A stretch of 33,979 bases of DNA, taken from positions 1-33,979 of the IMG/VR virus record IMGVR_UViG_3300025141_000390; one strand, 5' to 3'. How positions within the stretch are numbered: position 1 is the first letter of the stretch; each line of letters begins with the position of its first letter. Made by a program: the position numbers and the translations under genes. Positions 1 to 6,405 of this stretch are shown piece after piece. This DNA comes from a virus. A model generated the notes under the pieces. It did not search any database. It was not told the origin of the DNA and saw only the letters and a list, made by a program, of their open reading frames with translations.

Positions 1-19
1 TTATTTTATTTAATTTCAT
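1..19 (-). CDS. start of a leftward gene, cut by the window edge
   Basis: Read on the minus strand, an ATG at 19-17 opens a frame whose first six codons (MKLNKI) run off the window. The reason for calling it is its leader. A 31-nt repeat lies 42 nt upstream, and the same repeat lies 41 nt upstream of the next minus-strand gene (116-238). The spacer is AT-rich with no Shine-Dalgarno, like the rest of the window. The product cannot be named. Confidence 0.4.
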
Positions 20-61
20 AATTTAAGTTTTAAAAGTTTATTAATTTAGTTTAGTTATTAT

Positions 62-92
62 TATTATCCATTGTTAGTCGTATTTACATTGT
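62..92 (-). promoter_or_regulatory. T7-like promoter candidate, copy B
   Basis: Read on the minus strand, this 31-nt element contains AATACGACT, followed eight to nine bases later by GGATAATA. T7 RNA polymerase promoters have AATACGACTCACTATAGGG, so the specificity block is shared and a G-start is plausible near 69/68. It matches copy A (280-310) at 25 of 31 positions and sits at nearly the same distance from an ATG. A promoter for a phage single-subunit RNA polymerase is the best explanation. A duplicated operator is the alternative. Confidence 0.55.
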
Positions 93-102
93 AAGTTGAT
101 AT

Positions 103-118
103 TAGTCAATACTGACTA
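103..118 (-). terminator. short hairpin at the end of the 40-aa gene
   Basis: A perfect 6-bp inverted repeat, TAGTCA / TGACTA with a 4-nt loop, overlaps the stop codon of the minus-strand gene at 116-238. No T-run follows on the minus strand, so termination would be weak. It may instead stabilise the 3' end or be chance in AT-rich DNA. Confidence 0.25.
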
Positions 119-238
119 GAAACCTAGGCTAGCATTCATACCACTATTGATTGCATTGTATACAACGACAGTAACAAGAGTTACAACGAATAGAGAGACA
201 GTAGTGAAGAATACGATTTTTTGAGTTAATTGATTCAT
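116..238 (-). CDS. 40-aa single-pass membrane peptide
   Basis: The minus-strand frame starts at ATG 238-236 and stops at TAG 118-116. The product is 40 residues. It begins MNQLTQK, has a hydrophobic stretch from about residue 8 to 27 rich in V, F, L and T, and ends with a short polar tail (NASLGF). This fits one transmembrane helix. The T7-like repeat lies 41 nt upstream, which supports real expression, and the leader is AT-rich with no Shine-Dalgarno. It belongs to the leftward module, opposite in direction to the structural genes. Small phage membrane peptides of this kind can be holins, superinfection-exclusion factors or host-takeover peptides. Nothing here decides between these. Confidence 0.6.
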   Translation of the reverse strand: MNQLTQKIVFFTTVSLFVVTLVTVVVYNAINSGMNASLGF

Positions 239-279
239 AATGATTTGATTTAAGTTATTTATTAATTGATTTACATAGA

Positions 280-310
280 TATTATCCTGCATTAGTCGTA
301 GTTACATCGT
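280..310 (-). promoter_or_regulatory. T7-like promoter candidate, copy A
   Basis: The minus-strand reading contains TACGACT and then GGATAATA, in the same register as copy B at 62-92. The four bases just before GG are the most divergent between the copies; elsewhere only two positions differ. A transcript starting at the GG (287/286) would have a leader of about 48 nt before the 40-aa gene at 238. Resemblance to the T7 class is by eye. Confidence 0.55.
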
Positions 311-342
311 GGAATTAGTTAGTTATAGGGAGAAAGGTGAAA

Positions 343-363
343 GGGTGGGGAGGGGGGAGGGGG
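343..363 (+). other. four-tract G-run, G-quadruplex motif
   Basis: Four runs of 3, 4, 6 and 5 G are separated by single T or A bases on the plus strand. This fits the standard intramolecular G-quadruplex pattern with one-base loops and is very unusual in such AT-rich DNA. It lies between the leftward promoter repeat and the rightward genes. Confidence 0.7.
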
Positions 364-444
364 TAAAGGTAAACGAAAAGGTAAACGTGAAAAAAAACGA
401 AGGGGGCCCGCAAATTGAAAATGGATTTTTCCTGGAGAAAAAAA

Positions 445-460
445 GGGGGAGGGGAGGGGG
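445..460 (+). other. second G-rich block
   Basis: Three runs of 5, 4 and 5 G are separated by single A bases, preceded by an A-run. A further five-G run lies at 402-406. These form a second purine-rich cluster that could support a G-quadruplex or a DNA triplex. Confidence 0.5.
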
Positions 461-516
461 CTACGCTATACCCCTATATATGTGATAATTTTTTTTTTAG
501 AAGCTCCCCTATATAC

Positions 517-537
517 GAAAATATATCCTATATTTTC
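517..537. repeat. perfect 9-bp inverted repeat, 3-nt loop
   Basis: GAAAATATA (517-525) and TATATTTTC (529-537) are exact reverse complements separated by TCC. The AT-rich stem could be an operator or cruciform. As a transcript hairpin it is weak and lacks a following T-run. Confidence 0.45.
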
Positions 538-558
538 TTACTACCCATACTATATATA

Positions 559-570
559 CCTTATATAAGG
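559..570. repeat. 12-bp palindrome CCTTATATAAGG
   Basis: This is a perfect palindrome about 100 bp before the first rightward gene. It is followed by AGATAAGGG, giving a GGAGA-containing stretch reminiscent of a phage polymerase initiation site. It could be a regulator site for the late operon. No stronger evidence is visible. Confidence 0.35.
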
Positions 571-667
571 AGATAAGGGTGAAAATTTGTGATTTTTTTT
601 TAGTAAATTTTTCTTTTTACGTGTGAATAGCTATATTATACAAAAATATTTAAAAAAACAGTAAATT

Positions 668-883
668 ATGGTATGTCCAGAAGGTCAAGTACAAGATCAA
701 GCAGGTAATTGTGTTCCTATAGGCACTCGCACCGATAATAATCTTCCATTATCATTTCAAGGTGATAAACCAGTGGAAGAAGCTATAGTTGAAACTACCG
801 GTACAGGTAACGAAGGGATAGAAGGTGAAATACCTGATCCAAATAAACCTATTGAAAGAAAAAAATTACAACCACCTTATTAA
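668..883 (+). CDS. 71-aa protein with N-terminal CPEGQVQ motif
   Basis: This is the first gene of the rightward operon. The 71-residue product opens MVCPEGQVQDQAGNCVPIG, a short two-cysteine segment. The rest is polar and low-complexity, rich in E, G, P and N, and ends in a basic tail (IERKKLQPPY). There is no membrane segment. The two cysteines 12 residues apart could form a small clasp. I recall similar CPEGQ openings in other marine phage proteins but cannot name a function. The leader is AT-rich and the next start follows 10 bases after the stop. Confidence 0.7.
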   Translation: MVCPEGQVQDQAGNCVPIGTRTDNNLPLSFQGDKPVEEAIVETTGTGNEGIEGEIPDPNKPIERKKLQPPY

Positions 884-893
884 AATATAAATT

Positions 894-1145
894 ATGACAT
901 GGAAAGCAAGAGCCCAAGAAATGGTTGATCGCGTAAATGGACCTGGAGATCCACCAAGCGACACTACTAGAGTAAGTTCAAAATATAAAACCGGAGATTG
1001 GGTTAACGAAGATGACTTTGAAAAGGCTCATAAAGATCAACATGGAATACCACCACAATTAAGCGTTCAAGATTATTCTAAAGTAAAGACAGATGACAAA
1101 GGTAATTATGTAGTGAAGTTGAAAGAAGGAGAGATTGAAGAATAA
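894..1145 (+). CDS. 83-aa polar protein of unknown function
   Basis: The 83-residue product is charged and soluble-looking, with a YKTGDWVNEDDFEKAHKDQH stretch around residues 31-50 and a C-terminal half ending KLKEGEIEE. There are no cysteines, signal or membrane segments. The TAA stop overlaps the ATG of the next short frame (1145). Position suggests a small virion-associated or assembly protein. I do not recognise the family. Confidence 0.65.
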   Translation: MTWKARAQEMVDRVNGPGDPPSDTTRVSSKYKTGDWVNEDDFEKAHKDQHGIPPQLSVQDYSKVKTDDKGNYVVKLKEGEIEE

Positions 1146-1243
1146 TGTATAAAAGCACCATACAAACAAACATGTTAGCATATCGCATTATAAGAAAGAA
1201 ATTAAACAAGCAACTTAAAAAATTTAGACATGGCAAACGGTAA
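1145..1243 (+). CDS. possible 32-aa very basic peptide
   Basis: A frame opens with an ATG that overlaps the previous stop (TAATG) and ends at TAA 1241-1243, 14 nt inside the next gene. The product begins MYKSTIQTNMLAYRIIRKKL and has about 11 K or R in 32 residues, concentrated in the C-terminal half. It fills an 84-base gap in an otherwise packed operon. It could bind nucleic acid or be only a coupling device. The call rests on position and overlap. Confidence 0.4.
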   Translation: MYKSTIQTNMLAYRIIRKKLNKQLKKFRHGKR

Positions 1244-1580
1244 TGATAAATCATCACTTGGAAAAATAAACGACGACTTTATTGCGTATGATTATACAGA
1301 TCAACATAAACCCATTAAAAAGAGGGATAGATATGTCTCCAAACGTAAGATAAAAGATATTCTAAAACAAAATACACCTAAATCTAGTATTAGACCTCAT
1401 GTGGAACAGAATCTAGGACCTGATGCTAGTGAAGGTAGTCCAGATACTGGACAATGGGATGAACACCATGAACAAAACGCTTTAGAAAACTTGCAAAATC
1501 TATCAGACGAGCAATTTAGTAAGATAAATAAGGAGATGCATCATTCGTTAACGAAAAGTATTAGTAAAAAAAATAAATAA
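1230..1580 (+). CDS. 116-aa hydrophilic protein of unknown function
   Basis: The product begins MANGNDKSSLGKINDDFIAY and has a basic middle (KPIKKRDRYVSKRKIKDILK, about residues 30-49). An acidic and His/Gln-rich stretch (QWDEHHEQNALENLQNLSDE) follows, then a lysine/serine tail. No cysteine and no membrane segment. The stop is two bases before the start of the cysteine-rich repeat gene, so the two are probably co-translated. Function unknown; a small virion or scaffold-like role is only a guess. Confidence 0.65.
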   Translation: MANGNDKSSLGKINDDFIAYDYTDQHKPIKKRDRYVSKRKIKDILKQNTPKSSIRPHVEQNLGPDASEGSPDTGQWDEHHEQNALENLQNLSDEQFSKINKEMHHSLTKSISKKNK

Positions 1581-1582
1581 GA

Positions 1583-4549
1583 ATGGCAATAATATATACC
1601 TACCCACGGTTATTAAATCCAGACGGTACAGAATTAATTGTAGTTTCAGAGACTAAAAATCAGAATGCAACACGTCTTCTTACTGTAGGTGCTATAGTAG
1701 ATTTGTGGGATTGTACGCAGGCAGAAGAATGTGGTTTTTGTTCCAATACATTTAGAGATATAGAACCAGAATTTGGTTTATCTTTCGTAGCAAGCGGTTG
1801 TGATAGTCAAGTTGCATTTAGGTCTTCTGACGCGTCAGTGATTATAACTGGTGTTATTTTACCAGGTGTTGGTTCAACCGTAGATTTGACATGTGATACT
1901 TGCCCAGATGCTATAATGAGTATAGTTCCACCATTAGGTGATGAAGTGAAAGCAGATGGTTGCGACCAAGTTAATTTTACGTCTAGTGATGCCAGTGTAA
2001 CTATAACTGGTACTAATGCGACTAAAACTGTAGATTTTAAAGCAGTAGGTGGAGGCGGAGGCGGTTGTCCACCAACTTATCTTATTAGACCGATTGAATG
2101 TGATGATGAAACTTATGAATGTATTATAAGTGAGGAAATGGAATATTGGGTTTGGACTTGTGATCCAACTTTAGGAGCTTTAGCCCCTGGTTATTTAGAT
2201 ACTTTACAAATAAACGGAATAGATTATCCTCATCCTACGAGCTCCGAAGATGCGTGTTGGTATATAGAATTAGCCACCCTTACAGCAAATACAACAGATT
2301 GTGATACATGCTGCCCTGAACTAGAGTTGGTTTATAAACTAACTCCATGTCCGGATGGAGAATACACTACTATATATTACACAAACGATGCTAATTCAAG
2401 TGGTCCAGGTGGAACTAGTATATCTGATTACGATGGACAAGTTATCTTAGCTACAACTCCAGAGGGAGAAGTTTGCTATACAGTGTCTCAAGAAAATGGT
2501 CCTGTTATTCCTGTAACAATAGTTCAAGGTAATTATGATGATTGTTTATGTTGTGTATCTCTGAGATTAGTTCAGCAGTACAAGCAGTGTGAAAATCCCG
2601 GTAATCTATTTATGGTAGAATTAACACAACTACAACTCGATGATTTAATCGCAAACGGTGTAGCATCTGCCTACTATTATTTAAGAGTAGATCTCTCTCC
2701 ATTTGGTTTACCTGGATATGCATGTGTTGAATGGGATGGCCCCGCGTGTACGGATGCAAATACGGATCTGTGGGATACTAATCCAGCGGATTGCGATGAT
2801 CAAACATGGTGTCCAGCAGAAACTATCTTACTAACCCCGTGCGATGGTAATGAACAACCGTATACTACTGATATAGTAACAAATGAAGGTGAATCACCAA
2901 CATTAATCGGAGTTAATACTGATGATATTGTTTCACTAGACGCAAGTGCATTGGCATGTTATATAGTGACGCGTCCTGTATATCTACCATTAAGTGGTGG
3001 ACCAGTTACAGTTGTAGAAACATTTACAACAAATAATGAGTGTAACTGTTGTCTGTCTACTATAAGAAGATATGAAGAATGTAATAATCCAGGAAGTTAT
3101 GTATACTTTGATTTAGATAACGCGCCAGCGTGGTATTGGGATAAAAATTCTCCTCCACCTTGTTTAAAAGCGGAGTTTCCAACTCAAGAATACACGTGTT
3201 ATGAATTTGTAGATTGCGAGCAATCACATGACGTATTTACACCAGATAGTTTGGTTGAATGTGACCCCGATTGCGATGATGATCCTGCATGTGCTCCAGA
3301 CACTATAAGATATGAGCAATGTGTAGAAGCAGGAGATCCTCCAGGTAGTATGGCTCCATTTCTATATTTCGAGGATAATGGTAGTATGCCTACTTATATA
3401 GTAGTAACCCATCTAGTTCCACTTGGATCAAGTTGGTGTTATGTAGAAAATGATGATAGTGCTAATTTACCTGAAGATCCTAATTATGCTTGGGTTACTA
3501 AAGACCCTCAAAATTGTGAAACATGCGAAGTTTATGAATATTTTGATTGTGCCGATCCATCAACACCATTATATACTAATAATTCAGCAATAACTAATGC
3601 TGGTTTTCAATCTCCTATTACATGGTCTCATGATGGAGATCCTGGTGGTTGTTACGAAACAGTTGGTCCAGTATCTTTACCAATAGTAGATCTTATGCTT
3701 AACGAGATAGTTAATTTAATTGCATCCTATCCTGATTGTCCTTGTTGCACTGATCATGGCGGTTATGCGGGCGGTATGGGATTCAAGCATAGATATAATG
3801 TATGTAGTTATGAATATGGTCCCCCTGCAGGTGCTCCAGCTACTGTGGTAGTGGATTTAACAGCATGGCTAGGTACACATCCAAATGTTATAACTGTTAC
3901 TATAAATGGTATAGATATATGCTATGAATGGGATCAGCAAGTTTGTGAGGCTGCAACACATAATTTTGTTGACTCTTACGATGAGTGTTGGATTTGTTGG
4001 GAAGCAGAGGGAGAACCTTATGTTGTAGAGGTTGAAGAGTGTATTTCTGGAAATAAATGGTATGTTCCGTCTTCATGCTTTGATCCATCTTTATATGACT
4101 CAGGAATAGTGAATGGTGATGTTATAGAAGTAACATCAGGTCAATTAGTTAATCAAAATCCTTCTGGATGTTTTGAAATAATAGATATGAATTCTGCTTC
4201 TACAACTACTTTAGCGTGTCCACCAGATAATATATGGAATGGTCCTATAGGAGATAATCCTGGAGAAGAATTAGATAATTGTGATTGTTGTGAATTAAAA
4301 CTTTACACTTATGCAAAATGCGGTACAGGTTGTGATGCGAGTGTAGCAGTTGATGTAACTGTTGATTTAGGTTGGGGTCCAGGTGGAGCTAGTTTATGGC
4401 CGGTTGTACCACCAGTTATACGAGCAACTGATCTTGCAAGTGGATTTGATTGTTGCTTTGACTCACCAGAACCGGCTGAATGTCAACCACCAACTGGAAC
4501 ATATGTCGCAACAGTGGATGATTGTGCTAGTGGTCCATGCTATCCATAA
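1583..4549 (+). CDS. 988-aa cysteine-rich repeat protein, putative virion fibre/adhesin
   Basis: About 65 cysteines by my count in 988 residues, with very few basic residues and many D, E, T, Y and P. Residues 1-42 (MAIIYTYPRLLNPDGTELIV and following) resemble openings I recall in phage fibre-type proteins. Residues 45-155 hold two beta-like units, then a Gly6 linker (156-161). The rest is a chain of roughly 75-98-residue modules with boundaries at CxCC or CxxC clusters near 240, 321, 404, 487, 564, 645, 719, 802 and 900. Two module flavours roughly alternate: one opens with LTPC-like segments, the other has YxxC with a later CY/CVEW segment. There is no signal peptide. The gene lies between small late proteins and groEL. 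A receptor-binding fibre or capsid appendage is the best guess. How so many cysteines are handled in a reducing cytoplasm is unknown. Confidence 0.75.
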   Translation: MAIIYTYPRLLNPDGTELIVVSETKNQNATRLLTVGAIVDLWDCTQAEECGFCSNTFRDIEPEFGLSFVASGCDSQVAFRSSDASVIITGVILPGVGSTVDLTCDTCPDAIMSIVPPLGDEVKADGCDQVNFTSSDASVTITGTNATKTVDFKAVGGGGGGCPPTYLIRPIECDDETYECIISEEMEYWVWTCDPTLGALAPGYLDTLQINGIDYPHPTSSEDACWYIELATLTANTTDCDTCCPELELVYKLTPCPDGEYTTIYYTNDANSSGPGGTSISDYDGQVILATTPEGEVCYTVSQENGPVIPVTIVQGNYDDCLCCVSLRLVQQYKQCENPGNLFMVELTQLQLDDLIANGVASAYYYLRVDLSPFGLPGYACVEWDGPACTDANTDLWDTNPADCDDQTWCPAETILLTPCDGNEQPYTTDIVTNEGESPTLIGVNTDDIVSLDASALACYIVTRPVYLPLSGGPVTVVETFTTNNECNCCLSTIRRYEECNNPGSYVYFDLDNAPAWYWDKNSPPPCLKAEFPTQEYTCYEFVDCEQSHDVFTPDSLVECDPDCDDDPACAPDTIRYEQCVEAGDPPGSMAPFLYFEDNGSMPTYIVVTHLVPLGSSWCYVENDDSANLPEDPNYAWVTKDPQNCETCEVYEYFDCADPSTPLYTNNSAITNAGFQSPITWSHDGDPGGCYETVGPVSLPIVDLMLNEIVNLIASYPDCPCCTDHGGYAGGMGFKHRYNVCSYEYGPPAGAPATVVVDLTAWLGTHPNVITVTINGIDICYEWDQQVCEAATHNFVDSYDECWICWEAEGEPYVVEVEECISGNKWYVPSSCFDPSLYDSGIVNGDVIEVTSGQLVNQNPSGCFEIIDMNSASTTTLACPPDNIWNGPIGDNPGEELDNCDCCELKLYTYAKCGTGCDASVAVDVTVDLGWGPGGASLWPVVPPVIRATDLASGFDCCFDSPEPAECQPPTGTYVATVDDCASGPCYP

Positions 4550-4570
4550 ATTTGTAAATGAATAAAATAT

Positions 4571-4590
4571 AATTAAATTAAATTAAATTA
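4571..4590 (+). repeat. AATTA x4 tandem repeat in the groEL leader
   Basis: Four exact copies of AATTA end one base before the groEL ATG (4592). A similar ATTAA array ends exactly at the ATG at 32340. There is no Shine-Dalgarno. Such arrays give an unstructured, A/T-rich ribosome entry region, and slippage could change its length. Confidence 0.8.
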
Positions 4591-4591
4591 A

Positions 4592-6151
4592 ATGGCAAAT
4601 GAGACAATTGTCAAACATCTTAACTTTGGTATTGATGCTAGAGACAAAGTGTTTGAAGGAATAGAAAAACTCACTAAAGCTGTTAGCTCCACATTAGGAG
4701 CTGGCGGCAAGTGCGTTATCCTAGAAGATAGTAATGGTAATCCTCAGATAACAAAAGATGGAGTAACAGTGGCAGATTCTATAATATTATTAGATCCAGT
4801 GGAGAATATGGGTTCTAAATTATTGAAAGAAGCGGCTAGGAAAACTGTTAAAGAAGCAGGTGATGGAACCACTACAGCAACAGTTTTAGCTTATGCTATA
4901 TTATGTGAAGCTTATAAGGTTATAGAGAATGAAACACCTAGGAATCTTAAAGAAGGTATAAACACCGCAGTAGACAAGGTTGTAAAATATTTAGAAAAAA
5001 ATTCAGAAAAAGTTAAAGGTAAAAAGATTGAGCAAGTTGCTACTATCTCCTCTAATAATGATATTGAATTAGGGATGATAATAGGTAGTGCTTTTAAGAA
5101 AGTTGATGAAACTGGCTTAGTATTAATGGAAACTCACGATGAACCTACTACCACTGTTGAAAGTATAGAAGGAGTTCAATATGAACGCGGTTTAAAAAAT
5201 GAGCATTTTATTACCAATAAGAATAAAGGTACAGCGGAATTAAATAAACCATTAGTTCTAATAGTAGAAACCCCTATAGAAAATATTAGGAAAATACAAA
5301 GCGTATTAGAACATGTTATAAAAACTAAAAGGGCTTTATTAATTATAGGGGATACAGAAACTCAGGTTGTTAATGCTTTAGCCATGAATAAGGTTAATGG
5401 TAATATAAAAATAAATGTTATTGATGCACCTATCTATGGCGTAAGCAAGAGAGATACATTAGATGATTTGGCATTATTAACTGGTGCTACTTTAATAAAC
5501 GAAGATCTAGGTGATGACATGGATATGATCAGTGTTGAACACTTAGGTGAATGTGAAAAGAGTATTACAACTAGACAGGATACAATTCTACAAGTAGATA
5601 GCTTTAATGAAGAAGTAGAGTTATTAATAAAATCAATTAAAGAGAGAATTAAAAAAGCAGGTCATAAAGCAATTGTAAAGAATTTAGAAAAAAGATTAGC
5701 ACGATTATGTGCGAAGGTTGCAGTTGTCAAAGTAGGTGCTAATTCTGAAGTAGAATTAAAAGAAAAAAGAGATAGAGTCGAAGATGCTATTTGTGCTACA
5801 AAAGCCGCGGTAAAAGAAGGTATAGTACCTGGAGGAGGTATAGCATTACTAAATGCTTCCTCAACTATTAAAGCAGAGTCTGTGGGAGAAGAAGTTTTAT
5901 TAGAGGCAATTAAAGCCCCATATGAAATTATATTAGATAATGCTGGCATAGATGATTACGAACCACCAACGATAAAAGGTAGAGGACTAGATGTGGTTAC
6001 AGGCAAAACAGTAAGTATGGTAAAGTCCGGAATAATAGATCCACTACTTGTTACGAAAAGTGCGTTACGAAACGCGGCTTCAGTAGCCACTACGATTTTG
6101 TCGACTGATTGTGTAATTAATAATTTAAGGGCACATGAGGGCAATAGGTAA
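4592..6151 (+). CDS. groEL: GroEL-type chaperonin, phage-encoded
   Basis: This is a full-length group I chaperonin of 519 residues. ATP-site signatures are intact: ITKDGVTVAD (53-62, with D56), GDGTTTATVLA (90-100, with D91), and RVEDAICATKAAVKEGIVPG (395-414, with D398), followed by GGGIALL. The apical domain (about 190-375) is more divergent: where E. coli has a Tyr/Leu-rich substrate groove, this protein has ERGLKNEHF and NIRKIQSVLEHV. The C-terminus ends LRAHEGNR and lacks the Gly-Gly-Met tail of bacterial GroEL. The 3' end overlaps groES by 17 nt. Expected to form a folding chamber for phage proteins; the adjacent cysteine-rich protein and the capsid protein are natural client candidates (inference). 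Confidence 0.96.
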   Translation: MANETIVKHLNFGIDARDKVFEGIEKLTKAVSSTLGAGGKCVILEDSNGNPQITKDGVTVADSIILLDPVENMGSKLLKEAARKTVKEAGDGTTTATVLAYAILCEAYKVIENETPRNLKEGINTAVDKVVKYLEKNSEKVKGKKIEQVATISSNNDIELGMIIGSAFKKVDETGLVLMETHDEPTTTVESIEGVQYERGLKNEHFITNKNKGTAELNKPLVLIVETPIENIRKIQSVLEHVIKTKRALLIIGDTETQVVNALAMNKVNGNIKINVIDAPIYGVSKRDTLDDLALLTGATLINEDLGDDMDMISVEHLGECEKSITTRQDTILQVDSFNEEVELLIKSIKERIKKAGHKAIVKNLEKRLARLCAKVAVVKVGANSEVELKEKRDRVEDAICATKAAVKEGIVPGGGIALLNASSTIKAESVGEEVLLEAIKAPYEIILDNAGIDDYEPPTIKGRGLDVVTGKTVSMVKSGIIDPLLVTKSALRNAASVATTILSTDCVINNLRAHEGNR

Positions 6152-6395
6152 ACATATAGTTCTAAAGGAAGTAAAAGAGAACAGTGTCACAACTAAAGGA
6201 GGTTTAGTACTAGGAGAAAAACACCGCGAAGATATTAGATATAGACAAGGTGTAGTAGAATTGGTTGGCGAAGGTATTATGGTTATAAAACCAGGTGATG
6301 AGATATATTTTGATCGGCACGCTGGATGTGACTTAGAAGTTAAAAATAATATATATAAAGTTATTAAAGAACAAGATGTAGTAATAGTCTTATAA
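6135..6395 (+). CDS. groES: GroES-type co-chaperonin
   Basis: The 86-residue product is slightly shorter than E. coli GroES. It opens MRAIGKHIVLKEV and has a mobile-loop equivalent at about 15-29 with GGLVL (22-26), matching GGIVL of GroES, the segment that docks on GroEL. The barrel continues with RQGVVELVGEG and VIKPGDEIYFDRHAG and closes with IKEQDVVIVL. The start lies inside the end of groEL, so translation is coupled. A matching chaperonin and co-chaperonin on a phage genome is uncommon; phage T4 gp31 replaces only GroES and phage EL carries only a GroEL. Confidence 0.93.
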   Translation: MRAIGKHIVLKEVKENSVTTKGGLVLGEKHREDIRYRQGVVELVGEGIMVIKPGDEIYFDRHAGCDLEVKNNIYKVIKEQDVVIVL

Positions 6396-6405
6396 AACAA
6401 AAATT

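Larger units (their letters stand above)
239..667. other. divergent intergenic region, possible control or origin region
   Basis: This is the only gene-free stretch over 300 bases. Left to right it holds the leader and T7-like repeat of the leftward gene; a nearly all-purine block (about 330-400) with a four-tract G-run; a second G-rich block (445-460); two copies of CCCCTATATA (471-480 and 506-515); a T-run; a perfect 9-bp inverted repeat (517-537); a 12-bp palindrome CCTTATATAAGG (559-570); and an AT-rich leader into the first rightward gene. Transcription direction flips here. I see no convincing bacterial -35/-10 pair. Promoter control, replication start or a packaging signal are all possible. 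Confidence 0.6.

Noticed and set aside
551-580. Possible rightward phage promoter ending in AAGGAGATAAGGG
   Set aside because: Only the initiation-like GGAGA part resembles T7 sites; the TACGACT block is missing and no second copy exists in the window, so it is noted as a palindrome only.
4383-4565. Short plus-strand frame over the end of the cysteine-rich gene
   Set aside because: It overlaps a strongly patterned coding sequence, has an odd composition and no leader.
5662-6400. Minus-strand frames opposite groEL and groES
   Set aside because: They are antisense shadows of well-conserved chaperonin genes.
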